Below, piece by piece: positions 10,531-23,699 of a stretch of DNA of 62,500 nucleotides (the first letter of the stretch is position 1; each line of letters opens with the position of its first letter). Where the stretch lies: NCBI GenBank assembly GCA_018398815.1, contig CM031604.1:57241576-57304075 (forward strand). The letters are read 5' to 3'. Under the pieces are notes generated by a model that did not search any database, had not been told where the DNA came from, and saw nothing but the letters and a program-made list of their open reading frames with translations. The position numbers were made by a program, and so were the translations under genes. Source of the DNA: Conus ventricosus. Its lineage: Eukaryota > Mollusca > Gastropoda > Neogastropoda > Conidae.

Positions 10531-11120
10531 TATATATATATACTAGCACCCACTCAGTGATACTACACCATTTAAATGTTTCTATCTGAAGCGAGGTACA
10601 AACCTTCGCAAACCTTTGACTAGCACATCTGCATTTTCTTTCAGGTGAAGGAAGACATGGTATGAATATATGCTTCATGTAATGAGCGAGCAATGACCAT
10701 AGATTTAAAAACATACACACCATACGTAAAGCATGCACGTACACGCACAAGCAAAAGAAATGGATATGTACACAGTATGTGATACTGAAAATGGACATAA
10801 TATGATAGCGATAGTGAAAAAAAGAAAAGAAAAAAGAACTGCACTTTTTGAGCTCCTCGTGCCTTAGTTTCGTTTTCGCAAAATTGGATAGGTTTTCGAG
10901 GCGGCAATGTACAGGCTTTGAAACAACAGTGTGGGGCATAGGCGAAATACATTCCAAGTATGCTGGCTCGTAATCCGTCGTTGGGAGAATAAGATGGTTT
11001 GACATTGGCTATTATCATGTAACGTGTAGTAACGGTCAGTCACATGCTCTCTCTCTCTCTCTCTCTCTCTCTAACACGCACGCACACAAACGGAAAACTA
11101 CCACTGTCACTACCAAAACC

Positions 11121-11263
11121 TTCCCCGAAGATGGAGTATGGCTGCCTTAATGGCGGGATAAAAAAGGGTCATACACACAAAACTCCACTGCCTGGCTATA
11201 CAGGGAGTGTCCGCAGGAGTTATCAGCCTGCGTACGCAGAAAAAAAACAAAACAAAAAAAAAC
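11121..11263 (+). mobile_element. 143 bp SINE-like retroposon with 11 bp target-site duplication
   Basis: The body starts TTCCCCGAAGATGGAGTATG, continues through GGCTGCC and GGCGGGATAA and a GGTCATACAC motif, and ends in an A-rich tail after CGTACGCAG. Direct repeats CTACCAAAACC flank it exactly at 11110-11120 and 11264-11274. The CCCCGAAG...GGAGTNTGGCTGCC...GGCGGG domain is shared with the element at 46418-46739. I recall it as a common molluscan SINE 3' domain, but that is from memory. It lies within a 1.5 kb segment missing from unit 2. Confidence 0.8.
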
Positions 11264-12080
11264 CTACCAAAACCAACAATATATTTGTTTTCCTTGTCAA
11301 AAATGTTGGATGCAGATGATCATCATTTTTGGTTTGTTTTTTCAATTGTCTGTCTGCTTTTCCTGGCCACCGCAATTAACATTACTGTATTGGCATAGGT
11401 GAACAAACGAATTCTCAAATAGCCCAAGAATACACATAATATTTTTGTTTAATCATGAGATTTTAAAAACTAGACTGAAAGTCTAATTAGTTCCTTCAAA
11501 ATACAGTGACAAATTCAAATAGCAACAGATCAGTTAATTTTTCATATTGATTTTCTTTTTGATTAACTAAATCCTCATTTATGATTATCCTAATCCTTCA
11601 AAACAAAATGTGATATCAAAAATGTGAAATAATTTGAAATATGAGACGATATGAGAATGTTTTTTGAAAGATGAGAAGATAAAGAATCCTAAAGGTCATG
11701 TTCGTTTTCGGTTAAAAACTGAAGGTATAAAAATCGAAAGCAGTTGTACTTTGGGGGGAGGGGTGTCACCTATTTTCAAGTTCATGGCTATTCTTGTGTA
11801 AATATGTGTGCTAGTGTCGTGTAGCTGAACATGCGCTCTCTTTCAGTGCATGAATTGCTTTTTAGACCTTTTTTTTTAACAAAATGACGTCATTGAAAAA
11901 ATTTCATGTCGTCATCATCTTGGACCAGGACCAGTATTATTGTTGTAAAGAGAGGATGTTGCACTTACGTGTGTGTGTCTGTCATGATTTTCACGTGTTA
12001 TTCATTCAACTGAGCATGGGAATAAAAAGTAAAAGAGAAAAGACGTGTGTGTGTTTGTGTGTGTTACGTGTTCTACACAT

Positions 12081-12117
<37 letters not shown>
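12081..12117. repeat. (CT)n microsatellite
   Basis: Short CT run followed by a TG run near 12131-12147. Confidence 0.9.
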
Positions 12118-12120
<3 letters not shown>

Positions 12121-12299
12121 ATATTGACGGTGTGTGTGTGTGTGTGTATGTGTGCGTTTCATTCTGAGCACTGTTTTCATTTTCCTTTCATTTATTTACA
12201 GACGAGATCAAAGTAATCATCACACCAGTATGGGATCAAAAACAAATAACTCGGTTTGACACGCCTCAAACCCATCAAGACGTCACAACCAGCAGCGCG

Positions 12300-12718
12300 T
12301 CACCAAATCTTCGACGAGGGTCCAGTCTTGGTCCACATCTTCTCCAGACCGTCTCTCAAATTGTGAACCAGCTTTGACCCGGTGTCGCGACTATCGGAAC
12401 TTTCTTCCTCATGTACACCCGCCTCTTCCTCCGGTTCCAGAATCGTCATCTCCCAGTCGACCTCTATCAGCCCAGTCAGCTGCAACTCCACTTTGTCTTG
12501 AGGTACAACCTCCCCACATTCTTTTTCTCGGTCACTCTGTCGCTCCAGTATTCGAGCGAGTGTTCTAAGCCACAAAATAGCTTTGAAAAGTTCCTCACAG
12601 GAGTTCGACGACGGGGCGGCCGGGTATTGGTTGGACCGGCAAACGGATTTTGGCACTACCGGTTCTGCAGGTGATGGCGGGGGCGCTCGTGTTTCGGGTG
12701 GATAGTTAAAGTCCATGC
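12300..12718 (-). CDS. Hypothetical terminal exon, acidic and proline-rich
   Basis: On the minus strand a strong acceptor (T-rich tract ending GTTTGTCAACAG|GCATGG) is followed by an open frame of about 140 residues ending at TGA, bases 12300-12302. It begins MDFNYPPETRAPPPSP and has a helical centre (ELFKAILWLRTLARILERQ). It ends acidic and charged (LEPEEEAGVHEEESSDSRD). I recognise no domain. A start at this Met is possible but the splice signal suggests an internal or last exon, with upstream exons at higher coordinates not identified. The unit-2 copy is frameshifted. Non-coding chance ORF remains possible. Confidence 0.4.
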
Positions 12719-12999
12719 CTGTTGACAAACACAATAAAACAAAACAAAAGGTGTGAAAGCATGACAAACAGACTGAAAGTGTACAAGAAAAATGAATGGA
12801 AGTACATTGAAAACAAACAACGAAGGATGTAGAGAAAAAAAGAAAAAGGATGAGAGTTAAAGATGCAATGTAGCATAAGGCATTGTAACGTAGTAGAATT
12901 GAAACCAGTTTCTGGTTTCTGAAATGTAACCGTTAAATAAATTTCAATTAAATTCAATACAATAGGCCTAAAACACTGTAATCTCAATAAAGTACAATC

Positions 13000-13540
13000 A
13001 AACGCAGTGAAATACAGTGTATCGAAACAGTACAGGAAAGCACAGCCTAACATACTTACTGCAAGTACAGTACAACACAGTGTAATATACTCCCAATATA
13101 GTACGATGCATTGCTGTACTGAACAGTACAGTGCAACACATTACAGCACAATATGACACAGTAAAGAACACTATAGTACAACGTAGCACACCACAGTGCA
13201 CAAAGCATTGTATAATACAACACACCAAAGAACATCACAACACGTTACAGTGCACTTTAGAACAGCACAACACACTAGAGAACAGTGCAGTATAAGCCAC
13301 CCCACCACTAAAGTGTGTTTTTGTTTGGCTTACACTGCACTGTGCTGCACTGTAGTTTAGTGTACAACACGAATTTTACACAGTAGATTACGGTAAACAC
13401 ACAGCACTACAGTGCAATACAACGCATAGCTCTATGTTTAGAACGGAATAATGCACAATGCAATATTGTGCAACCAACTACGCGCAAAACATTGCAAAAA
13501 AATCATACAGTGCATTCAATGTTGGTCAACACAGTAAAAC
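13000..13540. repeat. Degenerate ACAGT/ACACA pentamer-like tract
   Basis: About 540 bp is built from short variants of TACAGT, ACAGTGCA, AACACA and GCACA with no fixed longer period. The unit-2 copy is 34420-34960. A related theme, in reverse-complement sense (GTAGTGTAGTGCAGTG), forms the tract at 23900-24165. Confidence 0.75.
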
Positions 13541-13739
13541 AGTTTAACACCAATAAACATATTCTTCGCTGAATTAAGCTGGAATTAGGACTACTATGTC
13601 GTGCTTAAGGCAAACACATATAAAACAACCTGTTTTGAAAGCGATAGTAGGAGCTGAAAATTTTCCAACACGAGGGAGAGAGAAAGAGAGAGAGAGGAGG
13701 GGGAGACTGTATAATATGTGTGTGTAAGAGAGGCGGGGG

Positions 13740-13809
13740 TGCGCGCGCCGCGCGTGCGCATGTGTGTGTGTGTGTGTGTGCAGGGACTTTGTACTGATCA
13801 TATTCAAAT

Positions 13810-13874
<65 letters not shown>

Positions 13875-13880
13875 AGTGTA
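13740..13880. repeat. CG/TG tract plus (CT)n-(TG)n microsatellites
   Basis: GCGCGCGCCGCGCGTGCGC runs into TG repeats, then about 50 bp of CT ending in TG. In unit 2 the CG tract (35145-35166) is separated from its TG partner by an inserted LINE fragment. Confidence 0.93.
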
Positions 13881-14062
13881 CAAATGCGCTCACACTCATC
13901 GAGTCTGGTACCATAATGTCAGTTTTGCGAACGCAAGCTCCATAACCAAACACAATATTTGACACAAAAACGTATGCTAAAAATGCCCTACCATAAGTGA
14001 CCGCTACATGTACAACTGCCATCACAACATTTCATTATAAAGTTATAGTTTCATTCCCAGAT

Positions 14063-14122
14063 CAGCCCTGATGTGGCCCTTTGCGGTCGGCTGGGCTATA
14101 AGCAACATTATCTTATCTTATC
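14063..14122 (+). mobile_element. Ultrashort (60 bp) retroposed element, copy 2
   Basis: It has the same core as 8886-8955 but is 5' shorter, starting CAGCCCTGATGTGG. Exact 12 bp direct repeats TCATTCCCAGAT flank it at 14051-14062 and 14123-14134. It is present in both tandem units, so it predates the duplication or the divergence of the haplotypes. Confidence 0.85.
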
Positions 14123-14314
14123 TCATTCCCAGATTTATTCTCCCTCCTCATTCCCTCTGCGCCTACATATTTATCTCCCTTTATCTCTAAGCTTGTTATA
14201 GCTTAGAGATGAAGGGAGATAAATATGGACAAAAGCGGACTCAACGGCTTATTCGATGATCTCCCTTGCCTTCCGGTCGTGACTGACGAATCGAACACGA
14301 TATTTGAAAACAAT

Positions 14315-14315
14315 G

Positions 14316-14353
<38 letters not shown>
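14315..14353. repeat. (CT)n microsatellite
   Basis: Counterpart at 36424-36453 in unit 2. A second CT run lies at 14682-14710 (36797-36826 in unit 2). Confidence 0.93.
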
Positions 14354-14679
14354 AGTGCGTTTTACCCATTTGCTCCATACGCATGTTTCATTCCCTTACT
14401 CCTTCGCGCGCGCGCGTGTGTTTGTGTGTGTGAAAATGAAAATCCCTCTATACTGTTTGATTTTTATTTCCTATCCATGTGTCATTATCATTATCATCAT
14501 TGTCCTAATAATAGGCCTAATAATAATAATAATAATTATTATTATTATTGTTTTGTTGCTACCGGATCATCGTTATCATTATTGACTTAGCATTATGGAG
14601 TCTTGTTTTGTATTTCAGGGAAAATAAAAAGAATAGCAAGGACAGAAGCACTGTCTAAAATCATTATCTTTCAGCAACA

Positions 14680-14713
<34 letters not shown>

Positions 14714-14919
14714 ATGTCTTTCAAGGGTCATTGTCTCAGATCAGACGGGGGAAAAAAAGATGGCGCAGTCCTCACAAAGCCTGGACACGTGCTGTCGGAG
14801 AGTTGCATCCCTTTGCAAGTTGAACAAGCCACGTGTTGTGGGCGAGCTGGCTTTGTTTTGAAGAAAGTTTGATGCCGCTGAATTGTGAGAGGGGATACAT
14901 TTCAGAGTCAGGTACGTCA

Positions 14920-17900
14920 AACCTTTTTTCCCTTTGTTATGATTTCAAACACATTCGATTAAAGCTGTGTCCATGTGCCGAAGGCGCCCACAGGTTCTTG
15001 TTTTGTGAGGCAGGGTGCCCCAAAAAGGTTGTTTGTTGGTGTTTCCAACAAAATATGTAAACCTGAATTCCACTTGTCATTACACCTATTTGGCCCTTTC
15101 TTGGCGGGGCCCCTTATGCAACTTTCGTCAAAACCCCTGACAATCGTTCTCAGGTCTCCCAAAAAACCATTTTCCGGCTGGCATTTGGCAACCTTATCGA
15201 ATTTAAGCCATGTGTTTTTCTTGGTTTGTGATTAATTTTTTTTAAATGTTTTAGTAAAAATTAGGTTACGGCCTCTTTCATTATTTGAACGCCGAAATTT
15301 TTGCTTCCAAAAGGCCAGGGGGTTAAAGGGGTTAAGGGGTTTTAAATGCACCCTAATAAAATGTTTCCCCCTTTTACTAAATTGTTTTTTAATGATCGTG
15401 CCTGGACCCAGCCCGGTGGTAGCCGGTATGGGTGGGCCAAGCTTCGGAGTCAGGAACAATTACAACAACCCGGGCAAAAATTGCCCAATGCTTGAATTTT
15501 TAAAGCAGGTTTGAAAGTAGGTAATGAATCCGGTTTAGTTAAGTTGGGGATTGAACCCAAATTATGTCTGTGGACGTGGGAATGAATGGCAAAATTTTGG
15601 TAATTTAAAAAAAAATTTAATCATTATAAAAAAGACTGGCTTTTTATAAACCCAACTTGATCTTAAGGGGATAAACGAAATTTATAATATTAATCCCAAG
15701 GTTGTATAACCAATCCCCATGAAAATGCAATGAAACCCATTGTAAATTCCTCCATACTTTTTTGGACCTTCACCATCAAAATATCCCTTTTTAAGGAGAA
15801 CACGCCCAGTAGTTAAAAAAGGGGGCCCTTCTTTCAAATAAACCAAAACTCGGTTTCTTAAAATTCGCTACTTCATTTGGTTATTTGTGTCAACCCACCA
15901 ACCACCGTGACACATATTTCATCCAAGTATTGTTTTCCTAAAAATTGTACAAAGTATTGGAAATTGTGGGGAAAGAAAGTTTTTAAAAAACCTACCAATT
16001 TATAGCTTTGGAACTTCATTCCATGACATTTGAACTTTTCCTCCAAAGAGAATCTTTAACTTTAAAGGGGGTTTTGTTTTTTTTTTCCACAACCCCCCTG
16101 TACAGGTCATTCTTCATTGGTTTATCCCCCTTTATTAGGGGTTTGATTTGTGCATATTTTTGTCAGTAAATGTATGGTTTTTTTTGGGAATTGCTGGCTT
16201 CCTTTACACGTTTTGGGGAAAAATTTTCACCAGTTGTTTATTGCGGGTGATACAGGACCCTGTTTTACAGTTTTTATTTCAAACCGGGTGTTCTTTTAAA
16301 AGGCCGCTTGTAGTTTAAAAAATTCCCCCCTTGGATGTATTGCGGTAAAAAAGAGCACCCCCAGGGAAAAACAACTACCATTTTAGCCCCAAACAACCCC
16401 ACCAATCACAAACACCACCCCCCAAATTTGGAATAAATTCGAAACCGAACATTTTAAAAAAAAATGAGAAAGTACAGAAACCCCTTTTACATTCAATACT
16501 GAAACATACACAGTCCCAGAATCTCTAAAAAGCCCAAAATTGTTTAATTTTACCAAACAAATCAGTAACGATTTTACCCCACTGGATTAAAAAAAAACCC
16601 CATCCAAACGGAAACGTTCCAACCCGAGGTCCACATAGTGAAAAATTCCGGGGGCGCATAACCCCCTGACCGTTCGCCTTGCCTGGTTGCCCGTTGCCCT
16701 TTCTTTTCCCCAAAAACAGACTTCCTTTGGGGGGGGGGGGGGGGGGGGGGGGGGCGGGTTTTTGGGGGTTTTAATATTTTTAAAACATTCTTTTTTTAAG
16801 GGATACTCGGGGGGGGGAGGGGGGGGGGCTTTTTTTTTTTCCAAAGCCCCCACTTCCCCGGATTTGGGGGAAGACTTCAATTGGTTTCCCAACGTTGGGT
16901 GTCAGACAAAAAGCAATTGGAAGGGGAAAGTTTAGTAAAACCCCTTTCCGGTTAAAGGAAAGAAAGTTATGGTGGGTAAAAAAAAGTTTAAATTAAAGAC
17001 CCATTACCACCCTGGAGCAAGGCCTTTTTACGGAAAATTTAACGTCCAATGGTTTTGGGGTTTTTTTTTCCCTTTTAAATCGACCAATAATAAACTTTGA
17101 AAAACCTTTGGTATGGATAACAAAGAGAAAAAGAACCAAAAATAATCCTAGTGCCGACAGAGAAAAAATGGGTGGAGGATGAACAAAACCCAAAAAATCC
17201 ACCACCAATAAGCGCGGGAAGGACTGGGAAATTTTAGAGAAAAATTGCCCCGTAAAAAAAAGAAAAGGAAACCTTTCAATTTGATGAGCCCCCGGGGAAG
17301 AGATATTAAATGCGAATTTAGAGAAGAAGGTTAAATTTCGGGGCTGTAGACTTTCTTAAACCGGGTTAAAATACCTAGCCCATTTTCGCTTCCAATTGAC
17401 CAACGACCCAAACCGACCCCGCAGTCCCCCTGATGAAACATCCGCTACCGGGCCGCGGTCCCCGACCAGTTGGATTGGTGAGGGGTTTTTTAAAGGGAAC
17501 AGGGGGGAAAAAAAAAAAAAGGAAAGGAAGGTGACCAATATTTAGTCCGGCCTTTGTAAGGAGAAACAAATTTACCGGGAAAAAATGAAGTTTGGAGAAG
17601 GGGGGGGGGGGGGGGGGGTTGATTGTAGCCATATGCCAAGGGATGTTTGGTTCTATGATTAGTGAATAAGTTTTATTTATAGTGGTTTGATGGCCCTTGC
17701 TAATATAGAATGAACGAAGTTATTTTTGGGGTGCCTACCCTTTCCTTCCCCTAACTACCCGGGGGAAACAAAAAATTACTGCAGTATTCTGGCCATTTAA
17801 TAAATTTCATTCTAAAGGAATTAAACAAGTTTTATTCCTAACCCAATATTCCTTTTATTTTAAATGGTTTTACTGGCCCGGTTTCTCCAAAAACCACCAA

Positions 17901-20900
17901 GGTTCTTTCCCCCAGATACTTATTTCGAACTGGTATATTCGCCCTGGTTGGCGGGGTAGGGGGGTATCCTTTTTGTCCGGGAATATATAATCTTTTGTCT
18001 TTTTCCCACCGGGTTTCGGAACCCCTTTTCTTTCTAGTTTCTTTTCAAAAAAAGGAAATTCCCCAGAAAGAACACCCTTTAACCCTTTGGCCCTTTTTAT
18101 TTCCTCTTTTTGTAGCTTTTTTTCCCCCAAAAAAGGGAGGAAAACACAAAGGGCCGTTTCCATGTTGCCAAAAAGTAAAACCAGAACGAAAATTTAATTC
18201 ACTAACTATCAGTACAACCAAAACGAAATTAAATTAAACAGGCTATAAAAACAAAACCCAAAAGATTAATCAATTAGGTTGGGGTTTTGAAAACAAGAAC
18301 CAGGAATGGTGCATTTAGTGACCTGTTGTTTTTTGCCCCCGCCCCCCCAACTCAAAACGATGAATTGAGCGTCCATGGGTTTGAAAGTTTGTTACAGCAG
18401 GGTTCCCTTCAGAGAGTGGGAAACATTTCCCACCATTGCCCAAAGGGGTTAGTTTTCACTTGTTTCCAACCCCCCCTTCTTTTTCGTGCTTGGGATCTTT
18501 ATGAGGTTGTACCTCAGATTCGAAAGTTTGGTCCAGGCCCAATAAAGCTGAAAGGTAACTTTTTTTGGGTGAGTTAGATACTAAAGAAGTTGCTTTGTAG
18601 GGTGTTCCGAAAATCCTGATTAAACCTGGAAAGCCAATTTGTAAAGGTTTCATAGGTTTAATTTACATTTGACGGAGCCCAAGGGGGGGTTTGCGAATTA
18701 AACAAGGTGTTAAGGGTTTGGCCAAGGCAGAAACACTTTTTCCCCAAAAGAAAAAAGGTAAAGGGAAAACTGAGAGGTTTGGTCTGCCCCCCGGGTGTGG
18801 GCAAAAGGAAAAAGGGACATTAGTTTCCAAAAAAGGAAGGTTTGGGAGGGTTTTCCATGGGTTCGGAAGCGCATTTTTGCAAAAGGGATAAGGGTGAAGG
18901 GAAACCCGGATAACCAAAGGACCCCTGAGAGGGTTTATCCGTTTTGGTACCTGGAGGCACCCTTTGGGATGGGGGCCCTTTGGTTGATGGATCACCAGGA
19001 AGAAGGTGGTTTTAAGGGGGTTTTAAGTGTTCGGACACGTTTTCAGGTTTTTAAAACAACCTTCAGGGGTATTTGCGGCTCGGGACCTCTCTATCATGAA
19101 GGGAGGGAGTTTTTGGTAAGTAAAAGATCCCTTTTTTAGGCAAAGTTCTGTGGTGTTTGAACCCCTTAAATTTGTCATGGATTTCCGGTGCAGGGATGGG
19201 CCCTATTTTGGGCTGCAACAGGGCAGCTTTTTACCAGAGCAAAGAAGGGGTTGATAACCTTTAATGTCTCAAGAAAGCAGGCATAATTTGGTGGCCATGA
19301 AGGGAGGCAGACCGGTTTTCCCTCTGAATTTGGATTGGCAAGGGGGAAAAACGGGGTTGGGGTCATTCCCGGGAAAGGGGTTTTTGGGAAGGGGTTCACC
19401 AAAAACAGGGGTTTGAAACTCAATAGAGTAATGAGGGGCCTTCAAAGTGTGGCCAATCCCCAGGGGTTTCTTCGGAAACGCCCAAGTGGTATTTTGGGTT
19501 TACAACCCCAAACAATGGCAACATAAATTTCCAAGGTTTGACGTGTTCCCAATTCCCCAAGGGGGGAGGAAGGGGTCTTATCCCCCTTTTTGACAACATT
19601 GGGAGTGGCCTTACTTTGGGCCCCATCTGTCCTTTTTCCCAAATTGGGCCCCCAAGGAAGTTAAGGTAAAGGAATTTTGCGGACTGGGAAAAGAAAAATA
19701 AGGGGAGTAGGACAACCCCAAGTGGAATCGTCGTTAGGGTCCCGGATCACCAGCTCATATTAAAACATTTATCAAATGTGGATTACCGAATTTTTGGGAA
19801 ATGGGAAAAACTTTCAGGGTTTTCTTCCAAATTTTTTAAAATTTTAAAACCCAAAAAGGCCATTTTAAAACGCGGGTTTCGTGGGAATGGTCAGCCCTAG
19901 GTTTTCAGTTCCAATCATTCCGGGTTGTCTTTTTAGGTGCCTTTAAGGGGGTGGGGAATTCCAATTTGGAAGAAGTAAACCGGCAAAGCTCCTTTTATAA
20001 TTTGACAAAATTATATAGTTTTCCCCCAAAACAATTTTCCCCCTTTTTTTTCTTTGGAGACTTCAAAATGTAAATTGGCGACTCCGGGGTTTTAACACGT
20101 TTCTAAGGGGGATGAAGATCTCAAGGTTGGGGAACTGTGACAAGTTAAATGTGCCCCATATTTGAAAGGGAAGTCAAATCCAAGGTGTTTACAAGCCACA
20201 AGTTATAGAATTTGGGGAAAAAAAAAAGGCCCCGTCATTTTCCCTTGTGGGAATTTCGTTTTGGGGATTTACCTTGGAAAAATATTTTTCAAAACCCAAA
20301 GTTGACCGTTTGCAAGTTCGGGTTTTTTCCCTCCATGTACACGAGCATTTTTTTCAAGGGGTGTCACGGAAAAAAATAGAAAAACCGAATTCGTGGTCAT
20401 TCGCCGGGCCAGTTTAAAATTGGATAAGTCCAAACGCAAACATTCTGGTTCCAAGCAGAGACTTCGGTGTCGCGTCAGCCAATTAGGCACAGCGAAGAGG
20501 CTATTTTTAGTCCTGACGGAGACAGCATGTCCACAGACAGACTAAGTAGCTGACCGACGTCTCAATAGGTCTGGCCAGACGGGTCCCGGCGCCGGGTCAG
20601 ACTAAGACAGCCAATTTGCAGGACCAGCGCCGACAGTTAAGTCAGACTCGCCGGTTAAGTAGGAAGGGGAGATTTGTGTGGTGGGGTAAAATCAAGCTAA
20701 TTAATTAAATGACCCCTTGCCCCACAGAGAGCAAGGCCAGTAGATGTGACTGTTTACGATTTGAACGCCAATGGAATTAGAAGGGGGGAATTTTTTCAAG
20801 GGGCGCCGGGAAAACTGACAAAGGAACTAAGAAAGTGAGGGAGGATGAAAAGAGGAAAAGGAACCCAAAAGAGAGGGAAGGAAGAAGGTGAGAGGGAAGG

Positions 20901-22830
20901 CGGGAGATGAGAGAGGAAAAAAAGGGGTGAGAAAGAAATGAACGAGGGAAACAAAGAAGATTTTTAGGAAGGGTGCTAAGGGGAAAAGGAAAAAAAAAAA
21001 AGAAAGGCAACATGATTTAAAAGAAAAAGAAAAAAGAAAGAAAGAGATAGCAGCAGTTAATGAGGAAGAAAGAAGGAGAAAGTAAAGCGTTTTCAGTAAG
21101 AAGGGCAGATCAACCTGGAGGCCCCCTTTCATCGGTTTACCTACCACGGCAGCGCCAAACCCCATGCCCGCAGTCCAAACCCGACCAGCCAGCGTCCACC
21201 TGACCATGCCAGCGTCCAACCTGACCAGTGCCAGCAGTGGCCTGACCGGTGAGGGCCCAAAAAAAAGAAGGAAGGACAGTGAGAAAAGAAAAAAAAAGGA
21301 AGGAAATGGGAAAATTATTCCGGTTAGTTTTTGATTATAGACAAATGGTTTTTTGAAATTCAATTAAAAAGGGTTTTATTTGTTTGACCCCCAAAGTTGT
21401 GTGTTGGGAGATTTGATAAAGTTTGACTCCCTTTTTGATGTGGTTTTATGATATTTATAATTGTAAGATTTGTGGTTTTGTGTGCGCTAATCCTTTCATG
21501 AATAAAGGAATTGGGGTTTGGGCTTTGCGAAGTTTCCTCCCTGACATACCCCGAGGTTGACCAAAACCCCCTGGGATATCGGTTTAAAAATAAATGGGAA
21601 AAAGAGAGGAAAAAAGGGGGAAAAAGAGAAAAGGAAGGAGTTTTTTGAAAGAAAAAAAGGGGGGGGGGGGGAAGGGACTAGCAAAAAAGCCCAGAGAAGC
21701 AGCAAAAAGGGGTAATTTTGGGAAGGGGAGGGAGGCGAAAAAAAAAAAAACCCCGGCATTATTTTCCTAAGAATGTCATAATTGCATCGGGCGGCACCAT
21801 GGGGAAAGGAAAACTTTTTCCGAGGGGGAATGAAAACCCAAAAACCCCCTTAAAAACTGGGGTACTTTTTGGGGTAACCCGGAAGAAAGGGGGTACTTTT
21901 GTTGAAAAAAAATGGATGTTTTATACGACCCGGGGACCGCCGGTCCAGTAAAACCCCCCCCCCCAAGGCAAAAACCCCGGAAAAGTTTAGGATTATAAAG
22001 CTAATAGGCTTAAAGGCAACACCAAAAACATAGAAAATAAGGATCAACTTTGGGGAATAACCGGGCGTCCCAAAATCCCCCGAAATCCTTTGTTGTGGTC
22101 AGGGTTTTTATGTTACTCTTTTATGGACCTTCCCATTCCAAAAGTTGCAAATTCCTTTTGGGGAGAAAATTTGGATAGGGACCCCCCTTTTTAAAATTTT
22201 ATAAGGTCAGGGGTTTTAAGTTTTCATCATTGGCACCCATTGAACCTGAAAACGATTTACCTTAGGGGAACATCTGGCCCGGGCCGAAGAACCCCCTTTG
22301 ATAATTTAATCAAGGGTTTTCGCAAAAATTTCATGGGGAAATTTTCCGGTTAACTTAAATAAATTGGGACTTTAGTTTTTAATGGCGGTTAGGGTCCCCA
22401 AAGGAGTTCCTTTATTTGTAAAGGCTTTTATGAAAACCTTTTGGACATCATTAATAACATTGAAAAAGAGGGAACAAACGAGGGGAGTTCTGGGGTCCCC
22501 GAAATTCTTGGAACCCTTTGTAAGTCTAGGAAACGGCCAACAGTAATTGATCAAGGGAAAAAAAGGGAATTAGAATGCACCCTTGGGGGGAAAAACAATG
22601 CAATTTGTTTTTAAATTTTCAAATTGGAAATTTTCATATTTCCATGGGGGTTCAGGAAAAAAAACTTTCCAATTTAAAGGGGGGGACGGACCCGCCAGGG
22701 TAACCCCCAAAAAATTCTTAAAGTGTGGGTTGCTATTGGCAAAACCACTAAAGTCTTTCAGTTGCAGAAATTGTTATCTTGATTTATTACTTTTTTCATT
22801 GATTGTTTTTTTAGACAATGAGTTGCGATG
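14920..22830. other. Low-accuracy sequence block, noisy copy of unit 2 from about 37.0 kb
   Basis: From about 14920 the sequence changes texture: short homopolymers everywhere (GGGG, TTTT, CCCC, AAAA), few long repeats and no credible ORFs. It still aligns in order with unit 2. Examples are 15080-15130 with 37250-37300 (TTTGGCCCTTT...GGCGGGGCC), 16725-16850 with 40565-40720 (poly-G, TTTTAATATTTTTAAAACAT, poly-G, poly-T), 18360-18530 with 42700-42900, and 19435-19660 with 44065-44370. The pattern fits an uncorrected long read used to fill a gap. The Penelope-like element is therefore also present in unit 1, in unreadable form, at roughly 18.3-20.2 kb. Segments near 20440-20700 and 21120-21260 I could not place. 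Confidence 0.75.
16729..16755. repeat. Poly-G tract within the noisy block
   Basis: Corresponds to the longer poly-G at 40569-40610 in unit 2. Confidence 0.85.
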
Positions 22831-23098
22831 AGGGGAAGAGAAACATGGACGGGAACTTGCTCTTTCGTGTTAATTTTTTATGCATATGCGCATATACATG
22901 TTTCGCTATATTTGTAAAATTCCTCACTTCGTGAAATGAGTAAGACTTTGCTCAGTGTACGAAATCGGCAGAAAATCTGCCTAGTTTGTGAAATGAGCAA
23001 ACCCTGTGGCTATTTCATGAAATGAGCAAAAGCAGCTTTTATTTTAAGCAAAATAAGCACACAAAAAAACAAAAAATAGATTTGAGAAAAACTATTTG

Positions 23099-23102
<4 letters not shown>

Positions 23103-23142
<40 letters not shown>

Positions 23143-23261
23143 ATGTTTGTGTATGTGCGTGTGTGTATGTGTGTGCTTGCGTGCGTGCGTACATGTATGA
23201 GCGCTCGCACGCGCGTATGTGTACATGTATGTGTGTATGCGCGCGCGCGCGCACGCGCACG

Positions 23262-23305
<44 letters not shown>

Positions 23306-23358
23306 CACGTGTGTGTGTGTGTGTGTTTGGGAGAGAGAGAGAGAGAGAGAGAGAGAGA
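23103..23358. repeat. (TG)n / CG-rich / (GA)n compound microsatellite
   Basis: TG repeats interrupted by GTATG and GCGC variants run into pure TG and end in a GA run. It marks the return to normal-quality sequence after 22830 and has no counterpart in unit 2. Confidence 0.95.
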
Positions 23359-23699
23359 TGTTTCTGAATAATTATCTCCTTTTCCTTTCATGTCTATTCA
23401 GCATCACTGCTGAAGCCTTTAAACTGACCGAACTGTCGTCATATGGACAGACAACAACGTCTTAAAGATGCACTGGACAAAACAAAATGAAGAAAGATAT
23501 ATTCAAATTCTTAAAGACAACAAATGTACTACCTAAGAAGTGAGTTCGACCTTCAAGTTTTTTTTTTTCGTTACTGCGTGAGTACGCATTTTGGAGGAGG
23601 ATTTCAGATCCCTCATTGATCTAAACGATGAAAGACAAAGTTGGAAATAGTGAGGGACAAGGGGATGGCGAGGGACATGGTGATGGTGAGGGACATGTG

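Noticed and set aside
12411..12674. 87-codon plus-strand ORF opposite the hypothetical exon
   Set aside because: Shorter than the minus-strand frame, with no splice or start support; the minus strand has the strong acceptor.
20827..21363. 178-codon minus-strand ORF, Phe/Ser/Leu-rich
   Set aside because: It lies in the low-accuracy block over a GA-rich tract; composition explains the open frame.
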